Source: Henricia sp. BOLD:AAB3569
Lineage: Eukaryota > Echinodermata > Asteroidea > Spinulosida > Echinasteridae
Length of the DNA stretch: 64,000 nt
Direction of reading: 5' to 3'
Assembly: GCA_037783545.1 (NCBI GenBank)
Contig: JBBELK010000992.1
Coordinates: forward strand, 372,001-436,000
How positions within the stretch are numbered: the first letter of the stretch is position 1; every line of letters begins with the position of its first letter. Shown in pieces: positions 54,381-64,000 of this stretch. Under the pieces are notes generated by a model. That model did no database searches. It was not told the DNA's origin and saw only the letters and a program-made list of their open reading frames with translations. The translations under genes were made by a program, and so were the position numbers.

Positions 54381-57300
54381 TCGCTTGAATGATCAAGATG
54401 GCTTTGTACGGTTGTTTGTATTGTGCGTAGGAATGTTCGCACAATGCCCCCATGCACGAATGCCCCCACTGTGGGAATACGAATGCCCCCATTGTGTACA
54501 TAATTATATACAGTACTCCGTACAGTATATAATGCATGGGCTGACGCCTGTTCGTCCTTCAGGCCGTCCGTCTGTCTCTCGAGCACGAGGTTCAGCTTTA
54601 CTTTTCTCACAATTTGTACCGCAAATTTACGCCTTCTACATTAAGTAAAATTATTTGCAATGCAACTCAATTTGGAAGTGCAAATAGCTCGCCCCGTACA
54701 CAACCACCCACCCACTCCCGCAGTGTTGCTTGCCTCTTGTGTTTTTTTTGTAATCTGTTCCCAGATTCGGTTGTCCTTCGTGGTGCTTTACGATACTTGA
54801 ACGACACGGTTCTGAGGGAAGAGCTGGCATGGATCTGCAATGGCCGCCTTACGGCATACACGCACGAGCGTAATGTAGCTTTTCTTTTTATCAGACACAT
54901 GGTGTTCAAGTTCACAGATTTAAGATTGGCTAAATAGTCCTGCTTCGGTTAAATGTGTTGACATTTTACATTTTGTTTATTGACCTAGCTTCCAGTCTAA
55001 TCTTAACTATCCGACAAGGAAAGGATTGAAATATTTACCTTGTACTTACCCTATACGTGTATTTTTAAAACTATACCACGCTTTAATTAAACGGATATGA
55101 ACGGATTCCATTGGCCTTTTCATTTTTCCCATGGGTGTTGAGACTGTTTACAAATCACGTCATATTTTCCCATCGCCATTTCGTTTTGTCATGCACGTTC
55201 TCAATCCATATGTTGTGTAAACAACTATTGTGCAATTATTGCACCAACCCATTTTTGAGTTCAATGAATCAAGTCGTTCGTCTTTTCTTTTGAAACATTT
55301 TTACCGGTAAGAAAAAAAAAACTAAGACCGACGTTTTTTTTTTGATAACTTTTAACTTGAATTATAATTTTGGGTCATTACATGAATACGTCGTGACACT
55401 TCTTAAGTTGAATTTTTATAATTGCCGGACTTCAGAGAACGATTGCCCTCGGCATATAAGGGTGAATCGAACACAACAAATTTCGCTCATAATGTAATTT
55501 GAATTGATAAAATCCAAAATCTACATTTGTGTTTAATTAACAACTACCCCTTTTCAGAGAAAATGGTGGAAAAGTTGAAATGTAATTGCAAGAATAGTCC
55601 ATCCTTACGTCGTGAAACAATTTGTCAACAATTTGACTGTGATACCAAGGCAAGTGTTACTAAAAAGTGTTTGTAAATTGTTAAATATTCTATATTTAGA
55701 AATTGCACAGACATTTCTTGTTAACTTGAAATTGCCAATTTTACAAATGCATCAAACTGTCACACTCGGACTCATGTTTTTATGGAAATATCCATTTGCG
55801 TCATGCCCGCTGTACAATCGGTATACATGTATATTAGTGTCTCTTCTGTACAGATTATCTGAGGTATCTGTTCATGCAATATATTTATGTTCTTGTACCT
55901 CGTTTTAGTTTGGTTTCTGCCTGGAATAACCCGTTCATTAATGTTTTCCTTTTCGAGAAAATGAATTTCCCTCGAGTTTGAATCTCGTAAAGGGTACATC
56001 GGTAATGTCAAAGATTACGTATTTCCGAGAATTACGTTGTTTTATTAATGCACACACTAACTTATTGCAGACTTTGCAGTATTTCAATTTTCCAAGAAAA
56101 TTATTTGTACCGTTTTTCACGCTATAATGGAATATAAAAGTTCTGGATCTGCTCATGGTTATGCTAAAAGAAAGGAATATTCAATAATTATAACTTAATT
56201 GTGTTTACATTCCTATACAAGACTGCCTTTTCATGTGTAAGAAACTAGGCCCCCCTCCACCCGACTTCCTCGAGGCAAAGATCTTCAAGCTAAAGATTTA
56301 TTTAATTGGTAGGAATTTTCCAATGAAATGTGTCCGCTGTTTAAATGATATTTAAATTATTTATAGTTCATTTGTTTAAAGATTTACTTAAAAGCCCGCC
56401 CTCATCAGATGTTAAATAATTAACCAGTTGGCTCGCTTCTGGGCGGTCTGAAACGGGTGCTTGTATTGATGGTTGCACGATTCAGGCTGTTACACTGCAC
56501 ATGCGCACTAGACTGGTCGCGCACACAACCAATATGTGACCCATAAAATGTACGTGCAAGGTAGTTTGACAATTCCTGGAGCATGCTCGAGTAGATGAGG
56601 TTCTGACCCGACTTTTTCCACAGGTTGATTTTTATCACATTAATCTCTTAACGCCTCAATTTCCTGTTACAAGCTCTCATACCCTGGTCGGGGTCGTAGA
56701 GTTGAATGAACAAACCAACCAACCAACGAATTGCTCGGATTGATAATTTTCTTGTTCACTTCACATTTTGTTTTGTGTGAAATTTATAAAACAAAGGGGA
56801 GTTCTTAACACATTTGTTTTTTGTCCGTATCATCGGAACTTCTGGCAGATTGCCCTATAGTAAAATCGGTGTTAAGATTAACTTTTGCTCTTTTTCTTCA
56901 AAATCCCGCGCCGTATTTCATGTGCTGTGAGTAAGACAGTGGATGTTTTTTTTTCCCCGATTTATCAAAAGAATTCTGTCGTCAGAATTTGTTTTAGCGC
57001 TCCACGTAATCTAACTGCGTAAGTATGCACATTAGCGTGCTCTCTGTGCTGTTGTCGAGCTGACCAATTAGCGCTCAGCATTATGTACACGTCATTCCAG
57101 CCTTAGCCTTATACTATTGTGCGTTTGCGTCACCACGCCATTCTTGCGTTTTGCTCCGAGTGCAAGTCAAAAAATTGCTTTAGTATGAATTCGTCGTTAC
57201 TTAATTCTATGTCCGATTTTGCAGTACCAAACGCTTATTCATTTATCAACAGGGTTTTTTTCCCGACTGAAGCGCATATTATAAGCAAACTGCGCACATC

Positions 57301-58213
57301 CAACGGCACATTCCTTTCTTATCATGGTTTAAACACATTAGTTCACTGAAGTTAATTGCACTTTACGCCCCATTGTCAAATAAAACGGAACACTTTAAAC
57401 ATTGTTTACTAAAATAATATACATGTGCCACGTTTACAGTGTTTACAACCCGACTTTGGGTTGATCCATTTTCATCTTTTTCCAAAGGGAATTTTGTAAT
57501 AGACAAAACTGTGACGTCATGGTAGTTGGGTCTCAACATTCGCTGGCAATCTGTAACGTCCATTGTTAAAGTGCACTGGTTCGCCCTAAACGCATAGGGT
57601 GTTGTTTTCACTTGGGTATGGTCTATAATGTTCAGCTAAAGCAAGCATTGTCCGGATTAATTTGCGAATTTCAATATCTTTTTCTTATATCTGACTAACG
57701 TTTCTCCGAACCATGCCCACACGGTCAAAAATACTATCCAAACGTGAATAGAAATACATGGATCACTTTCTACATGTCAAAGCAAGTTTATTGGTTCCAG
57801 ATTGCAGTTTTTCCAATGATCACTCTACATGTATAATAATTATATCCGAATAAGTATGGCTAAATGATATTTATTCGGTATAATGATTCACCTTTCCTTA
57901 CTATAAAGTAGAGAGTATATGTAACTTCAGTGTAAAATGGTAAGGTTCAGGAGACTTTATGACTACATATTTATTATCGGACAATAATTGTCCCTCTTGT
58001 TGTGGTTATACACGCATTACGCATAGTAAAACGAGTCGGAGCAGATATCGCACTTCAGATCTTGCTATCGCATGTAAGTCTATAGAGCAGTCGGTATTTC
58101 GTATGTTTGGTTTATAATTATCTGTTCAATGCAGTCAATGATGTGCAACTAACATTTTATTGTCGAAGAAACAAGTACTGTACTATGCTTTTACTAAATA
58201 TGAGAATGTTGAA
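54381..58213. other. intergenic, nothing recognised
   Basis: About 3.8 kb without a coding frame that resembles a known family. Contains simple stretches such as the A and T runs at 55310-55340 and ACCAACCAACCAAC near 56715. Confidence 0.4.
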
Positions 58214-58569
58214 TTGATCACAACCGGACTATGTCCAAAGAGCCTATAAAGGGCTGTATACTGTTTATATACAGAAGAAATCGATATATGTACTGAAGTA
58301 CTCACCATGTATAAATAACTTTTGACCAGAATAACGTTCACCTTCTAATTATAAATGACATGTTTTTTGAGTTAATTGAGTTGAGAGAATTGATCACAAC
58401 CGGACTATGTCCAAAGAGCCTAAAAGGCTGTTTATACAGAGAGAATCGATATAGGCCCATGTACAGGAGTAGCCTATATACTTATTATGTATAAATAACT
58501 TTTGACCAGAATAACACATTCACCTTCTATTTATAAATGACGTATGTTTTTTGAGTTAATTGAGTTGAG
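58214..58569. repeat. tandem duplication, 176-bp unit x2
   Basis: TTGATCACAACCGGACTATG starts both units (58214 and 58390), and the shared end reads GAGTTAATTGAGTTGAGAG. The motif returns in weaker form at 59070-59125 (GAGCCGGACGATGTCCGAAG, GTTTGGTTCCAGATGGAAC). Confidence 0.82.
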
Positions 58570-58669
58570 AGCAAACTGTTTGGTTCCAAATGGAAGCGAC
58601 AAATATGATTTATTTTTCTGTATTTCCGTCTTTTTTGTCCACTTAAATTTGGAATTTATCGCTAACAAT

Positions 58670-58915
58670 CCGATTCAAACACGGTAAGCAATCCAGGTAA
58701 TGGGCCAATGAACAAGGGAGTGCACCCTCTTTTGGTATCCTTGGATGCACCCACGTTTCCTCGTGAATCGGGGTTTTTCGTGGCCTCCGAGTGCCTGCAG
58801 CTTTGCTGCATGGACTGATACCGAAAGCATTGCCATGTTCCTGGAGAGTTTACCATTCTCAATCTTCAAACGGGGTTTTACCTAAATCTCGTAGCTTATT
58901 GAACTTGTGAATGAA
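58670..58915 (-). repeat. dispersed repeat, copy 2
   Basis: Reverse-strand relative of 27270-27545. It has a 16-bp insertion-like segment (GCAGCAAAGCTGCAG, itself a small palindrome) after the TCAGTCCAT motif. Function and family unknown. Confidence 0.75.
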
Positions 58916-59397
58916 TTCCACGTTATGCTTTATGATTTTTAATTTGTCTTCCCTTTTTATTCCAAAACGCACAACTATAAATAGGCATTTTGTTTGGAAC
59001 GAAATGTACTCGTTGTAATTTAAAATAAATAATTTAACTTTATGTAAAAGAACTCGTTTTCAGATAATTGGGTTGACAAGAGCCGGACGATGTCCGAAGA
59101 GCTTAAAGAGTTTGGTTCCAGATGGAACCCGAAGATGAATGTGCTTTCGTTGGTGTTGATTACATATCTTGCTTTTGTTTTCACTTAACCTAACAGGTGG
59201 CGGTATCGCTAACGTTGACCAATAAGATTAAAACTTTAAACTTGTACAATTATTTGACGTTGCGCTCGAGACAGTCCCGGCCAACTCCCAAGCTGTAAAT
59301 AAATTAAAATCTGAATCAAATGTCTTGTGTTCATCGAGTCATTCATTAGAGTAAAACTGTTTTTCATGCGAATGAGCGCAGCGAAGAAGCATGAAAG

Positions 59398-59419
59398 TAT
59401 ACTTTTTTGATACACCCTG
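59398..59419. mobile_element. solo end of the CAGGGTG fold-back family
   Basis: ATACTTTTTTGATACACCCTG followed by TA is the same terminus as the right end of element Y. No further similarity inward was recognised, so this is a relic. Confidence 0.6.
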
Positions 59420-59827
59420 TATGCACCTATTTCTTCCCAGAACAGAGCACGGGCTATTAATCTTCATTGAAGAGCTAGAATCCCCCTCGACAAAAAATCC
59501 AGCATTTGCACCTTTTTCGATAGTCGACATATCCCTCCAGCCGACTTACACCGCCGTTTATTTCAACTTGTCACGATTTCTGAAACGCTTATTATAGGTA
59601 TTAATTATATGCGCGTGACCCCGTGACGCAATCCTGAGATACACGAGAAAACACTGTCGGCAGTTCCATACGTTTACACGCAAAAAACTCCGAAACCCGT
59701 CTCTGTTCGATGGTGTTTTTTGAAGATTTGTTCTCGTGCAAAAAGCCAGAGATGTGCCCAGTAGTTGTGAGGTTGTATGCTTTACCAGACACAGTGGGAA
59801 AAAAAATAGCAGAAAAATTTGTTTCTA

Positions 59828-60657
59828 TACTCTCCAACAAAAGAAACTGTGCATGGTAAAAATTGCTGTATTTTTTCCAGTAGGTGGAAAATAAACACCA
59901 AATTCACAGACAATATTCTCTGACATTGATAGAAAAAGGTAATGCACTCAAAACCTGCTCATGGCATAGTGCAGGACTTAGGCATGCCAGGGTGTTGATT
60001 TCACAATAGGGGTCCTACAGGTTGTTATGTAACATAATTCCATAAAGTTCAGGTCTCGTTAGCAAGCCGTATAAAAGGACTACCCAAAAGTCAGAAGAGC
60101 ATTTTGCAAGATTGTGTCCAGTACTCAAAACGTCATGCCGCGTCTGTCCTTAGCTGACCGTCATCAGGCCATTGGAATGTTGCAAGCCGGAATGAGTCAA
60201 GGCGAGGTTGCAGCACACTTTCAATGTCACCGAAACACCATTTCAGCACTTGTGAGAAGGCAGAGAGAGCGAAATGATGTACTGCCATGGCCAGCAAACT
60301 CACCAGATCTCAATCCGATTGAGATGGAGATGGATGAGATGGAGCGCCGATTACGTCATCTTCCTCAGCAGCCAACAAACCTGCAACAGCTTGGTAGAGA
60401 TCTCGTCCAGGTGTGGAATGACATCCCACAAGATTTTCATGCGCGTGTTTATTGGCTCCATGAGGCGAAGATGCACTCGATACTGACTTTGTGACTTCAA
60501 TATTGGCAAGTCAGTTTTCAGCAACCTCTGAGAACACGAAGAACACATTTTGTACATTTCATGGACTTTCATTAACAGTTTATTCCAGCGAGTTACCTGC
60601 CATGGCTGAAAAAATACAGCAATTGTTATCATGCACAGTTTCTTTTGTTGGAGAGTA
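59828..60657 (+). mobile_element. Tc1-like transposon, internally deleted
   Basis: An 830-bp element with about 55-bp TIRs (TACTCTCCAACAAAAGAAAC at the left, its complement at the right) flanked by TA (59826-59827 and 60658-60659). It carries the deleted transposase gene at 60114-60494. Confidence 0.9.
60114..60494 (+). pseudogene. Tc1-like transposase, central part deleted
   Basis: A 126-codon frame joins the N-terminal helix-turn-helix (RLSLADRHQAIGMLQAGMSQ, VAAHFQCHRNTISALVRRQR) directly to the C-terminal catalytic end (PWPANSPDLNPIE with the final Glu, then DLVQVWNDIPQDF). About 200 residues with the two catalytic Asp residues are missing. The join is in frame, so a DNA-binding protein with no catalytic activity could in principle be made. 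I take the second ATG (MPRLSL) as the likelier original start. Confidence 0.9.
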
Positions 60658-60659
60658 TA

Positions 60660-62126
60660 TTACCAAGAAAGTGAAAAATTAGTCGCTCTTTCTAACTTGT
60701 ACCGGCCGATGTTCAAACACGTGGGAACTACGGCCCGCAGGGACCGTTCCCACTGCTGTACACAGACCGCTGTGAATGCCGTTCGTTCCGTGACAAAAAA
60801 AACACCCGTCGCAATGCACCAGTATTTATTTCAAAACAGCTTCATTGTGAGCCACAATTTCACCGTTTTTTCACAAAACAGGTACTAGTAGATTATTGTC
60901 ATATTACATGAAGTGTTTTTCACGTTTGTATTTTGAATTACAAGGACAAAACAGGCATGATGAACATTCCCTACGTGTATTTTCCATTCTATACTGCACA
61001 GGCCGTTTTGTGTTCTTCTCAGGATGACGTCAAAACCCTGTTTATCAACAAACTAAGTGACCTCGAGCGTTTCAGAATTTCGGGTGAAGAGGATCGGAAC
61101 TGCTTTGCGTTTTAAGCAAAAGCCTGTCGATTTGTTTGTAGAAAACAAGTTGTGATGGTGTTGTAGACACATACACCTCCATGATAAACCGGAAAACTTA
61201 AAAAATGTGGACGGGGGGAATGGCTATACTGGTACATTCTTTATAATTACATCGCACCTTTATGACGTCATCAAACTTATGTTCATTCTAAATGAGGCCC
61301 GAGTTGCAGTACCCTCATGCTGTATCAGGCTTGCTGAACTTTGTTGGAGCTAGACCAGATCGGGATGGGCTGGCGAATTCCGTGAGTGTTGTTTCCAGTT
61401 GTCGCTGGACACTAGCGGGGACTCGCCAGAGTAGACGTTCCTGGGATGGAATGAAGTGTAGCTGAAGAGTGGGTCGTGGGTGGGACTCTGCTCGAAACTG
61501 CACCAGGGATATCCTGCGACTAAGGTAGGGACTTTGGGGAAAATAACAATTCGAATATCATTGAATCCGTCATTTCACATTACAGATAATTTCCTGTAAA
61601 TTCTAAAAACTACTTTCATTGCATAAACTGAACAATCTGTAGTCGAGATATGCATTTTAGAAATATGCCATTTCCCGCGAAATCGTGTACATGTACATGT
61701 ACATATGTAACTGAATACAAGAGAGCTCGAAGATGCGTTGCACTATATGAAGCACCTCCCACAGTGACATATTGCGCCAGCAAATAATTATTAAAGTCTG
61801 ATTAGTCTTAGTTCAACACGCTATCTTGTTTTGCGCTAATTAAAATGAAGGAGTATCTTTCTTGTCTATGTGTAATAGCACATATTCACGCCTAGAGTTC
61901 ACTGATAATGACAAAACAATTGTGTACACAAGTCAATGGAGATTTCCTCTGTTGTCCTGAGATGACAAAATGGAAATTCCCATTAGCATAAAATAGAAAA
62001 CTTGCAATTACACCAAAACGGAACAATCAATTTTTTTGTTTTGAAAATTGATTAAAATGTTTAAAACACACCCTGTACTATTATTATATTTAATAAAAAC
62101 TCTATTTCACACGTCCTTTAAGCATA
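60660..62126. other. intergenic; possible exon at 61.3-61.5 kb
   Basis: Mostly AT-rich. The segment 61310-61510 is GC-richer and open in two minus-strand frames, with an acceptor-like CTTAGTCGCAG at its minus-strand 5' side; no homology recognised. A (GTACAT)n microsatellite lies at 61687-61706. Confidence 0.35.
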
Positions 62127-62335
62127 TATCAATGGGTATAGTTACCAGTGGAATATGTATGCCTGAAACCGAAGGCTCGGGGAATAAGAAGGTTTTATGT
62201 GAACACGCTTTAGTGAGCGCAATGACCTGAATGCCGACTACAGAGTATGTAGACAATGCAAGGCGTAAATTAGGTTAACAAAGGTAGATGATTTCGTCTA
62301 TAGTGAGGTGTTACCAACGAATAAAACTAAATTGA
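62127..62335. repeat. direct repeat left of element Y
   Basis: About 200 bp, roughly 85% similar to 63631-63830 in the same orientation (shared words TCAATGGGTA, TTAACAAAGGTAGA, GTTACCAACGAATAAAACTA). The two flank the fold-back element Y. Confidence 0.8.
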
Positions 62336-62382
62336 TCCGCAACTTCAGAAGCGGCAAGAATGCGTTGTAAAACTGAACAGTA

Positions 62383-63439
62383 CAGGGTGTATCAAAAAAA
62401 GTATACACTCAGAAAAATGTCCAAGAAATTAAAACTTTCCGAATCTCTATCTATACCTATTGGTAGGCAATCATTTCAAGCTTTAAATGACACCATGACC
62501 ATTTATAAAACTTCACGCATGACTGATCAGGTTATTGTTTTACTTCATGTTGGCAAACGTGGCTTGCGCACAAACATGCAGGGTTTTTACCACGGTCAAA
62601 AGTTATCACAGACAAAAGCAGCACATGCTCTTCTTTATGACCAAAAACTGTAAATTTATGTCGATGTTTAAAAAAAAACAAAAAAAAAACCGATAGTTAT
62701 AGTAACAAACACATTTTATTCCCAGTAAAATACATAATTATATACCTTTGTGGGAGGAAATTGCCAACTGAACTCTTTATAAAAAAGACAAATCTGCAGA
62801 CATTTTTACCATTCATTCAACAAAAAATGCATATAATTTCCACGTTTTCTGCTTCTACGAGGCTAACATTTTTACAAGGTATTCATCAATATTATTCTTT
62901 AGTTATGTAATGCTGTTTCTGTCTTTAACAGTTTTCCAATCAAAGTCATGTAATCTGTATTTAAACCTCAACATGTATGGCCACTATTTCTTCGTATACA
63001 GACGTCTGCCCTGTGTGTGCATTACGACGTGTAGTTGATACGTACTACACAAAGCATTGACATCAACTACATGTTACGATATTCTGCGGCAAGCATCACG
63101 CAAGCCGAAACGGACGGATTGCAGAAAAATGGAAAATGGAGGGTTAACATCGACATAAATTTACAGTTTTTGGTCATAAAGAATAGCATGTGCTGCTTTT
63201 GTCTGTGATAACTTTTGACCGTGGCAAAAACCCTGCAAGTTTGTGCGCAAGCCACGTTTGCCAACATGAATTAAAACAATAACCTGACCAGTCATGCGTG
63301 AAGTTTTCCAAATGGTTATGGTGTCATTTGAAGCTTGAAATGATTGCCTACCAATAGGTATAGATAGAGATTCTGAAACTGACAAGTTTTAATTTCTTGG
63401 ACATTTTTCTGATTGTATACTTTTTTTTGATACACCCTG
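62383..63439. mobile_element. long-TIR fold-back element Y
   Basis: A 1,057-bp element with ends CAGGGTGTATCAAAAAAAGT and the inverted right end, flanked by TA (62381-62382 and 63440-63441). Arms of about 300 bp are inverted copies; the non-coding centre (62690-63100) matches the centre of element X inverted. The short frames in the arms (TSRMTDQVIVLLHVGKRGLR) arise in every copy but show no domain. Confidence 0.88.
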
Positions 63440-63630
63440 TATAGTGTGCCCACAGTGCGCGAGCGATGACGTCACGTATTTCGAAGTCCCTATAACTGAG
63501 GGCAATATGCAGTCGCGGTACCAAAGTCCAGGCATCTTACAGTTGAAGCACATAATATGAGGCCTGTGAATTAAAAAAGAAAATTAGGACGGCAAATACT
63601 TGGAAACCTAACTTGAAGTTAAGCAAATCT

Positions 63631-63830
63631 CAATGGGTAGTTAGTGGAACAGTAGACCTGAAACTAAAGGCTCAGGGAATGCACGGGGTTTTATGTTAAC
63701 ACGCTTCAGTGAGCACAGTGACCTGTATACTGACTACAGAGTATGCAAACAATGCAAGGCATGAATTAGGTTAACAAAGGTAGAGGAATTCGTCTATAGT
63801 GAGGCGTTACCAACGAATAAAACTAAATAT
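63631..63830. repeat. direct repeat right of element Y
   Basis: Partner of 62127-62335; see there. The remaining DNA to 64000 has no recognised feature. Confidence 0.8.
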
Positions 63831-64000
63831 CACTTTAGGTTTTGACACACACACGCAAATGTCCATTCCCGCCCACCCCGATAAATTGTAAAAAGATGGC
63901 GTTACTTCTTTGAATTTTCTTTTCCTTTGTACAGGCCTGCCAGCTTTTAGCGCCTGCTTTTCCTGGGCAGTTCCGTTTCCAGGAACTACCCTCTCACCAT

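Noticed and set aside
62360..62653. Conserved small protein TSRMTDQVIVLLHVGKRGLR in four places
   Set aside because: All four occurrences are arms of the fold-back elements X and Y; conservation is that of the repeat, and no domain is recognised.

Overview
This window looks like a gene-poor, repeat-dense piece of an invertebrate animal genome, most likely a marine deuterostome such as an echinoderm, hemichordate or lancelet. The base composition is AT-rich and introns or operons cannot be recognised. Every protein I can identify belongs to a mobile element, and the element mix (Mag-type Ty3/gypsy, Gmr1-like gypsy, CR1/L2-like LINEs, DIRS/Ngaro-type retroelements, Tc1/IS630 transposons, many TA- and TTAA-flanked MITEs, tRNA-derived SINEs) is typical of such genomes. 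The Gmr1-like element in particular has, to my knowledge, been described from deuterostomes. The species call is inference. I found no convincing host gene; one short GC-rich segment near 61.3-61.5 kb is the only candidate host exon.

Layout. 1-10 kb: intergenic DNA with small inverted-repeat elements (a TATAGACCG-type MITE twice, a 60-bp palindrome, a 26-bp perfect hairpin, a 111-bp MITE with 5-bp target duplication) and a 364-bp tandem duplication. 10.2-12 kb: a 5'-truncated CR1/L2-like LINE ending in (ATT)n, followed by a reverse-strand tRNA-SINE. 12.9-15.4 kb: a transposon end plus patches of degenerate words (ACGTTGG, GACGT). 15.4-23.5 kb: a broken Mag-type gypsy element (gag, protease, RT, RNase H, integrase, polypurine tract, start of the 3' LTR). 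Its gag is split by a reverse-strand LINE 3' end, and the (ATT)n tail of that LINE is split by an IS630/Tc1-like transposon with an intact 351-residue transposase. A 187-bp MITE interrupts the end of its pol, and a second, degraded IS630-like copy sits in its 3' LTR. 25-27.5 kb: word-biased TTAACCAA DNA, a SINE, a fold-back MITE and the tail of another LINE.

27.6-37.2 kb is a composite. A 21-bp minisatellite flanked by inverted arms is followed by two nearly identical direct copies (about 2.47 and 2.23 kb) of non-coding DNA. Between them lies a 3.24-kb fragment of a gypsy pol, open over nearly its whole length, with the unusual order protease-integrase-RT-RNase H (Gmr1-like) and one catalytic Asp of the RT changed to Tyr. 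38.2-38.7 kb holds a degenerate 61-bp satellite.

39.5-49.8 kb carries three near-identical copies (plus, minus, plus) of a DIRS-like gag/RT element without a visible recombinase. The first two form a large inverted repeat around a 331-bp spacer. 52.1-52.6 kb holds a second, much more decayed DIRS/Ngaro-type RT. 52.6-54.4 and 62.4-63.4 kb are two copies of a long-TIR fold-back element, and 59.8-60.7 kb is an internally deleted Tc1-like transposon. The rest is unassigned DNA.

None of these parts works together as one pathway. The biological content is a record of nested insertion, deletion derivatives and inverted duplication. All similarity statements come from reading the sequence and from knowledge of the families; no search was run.
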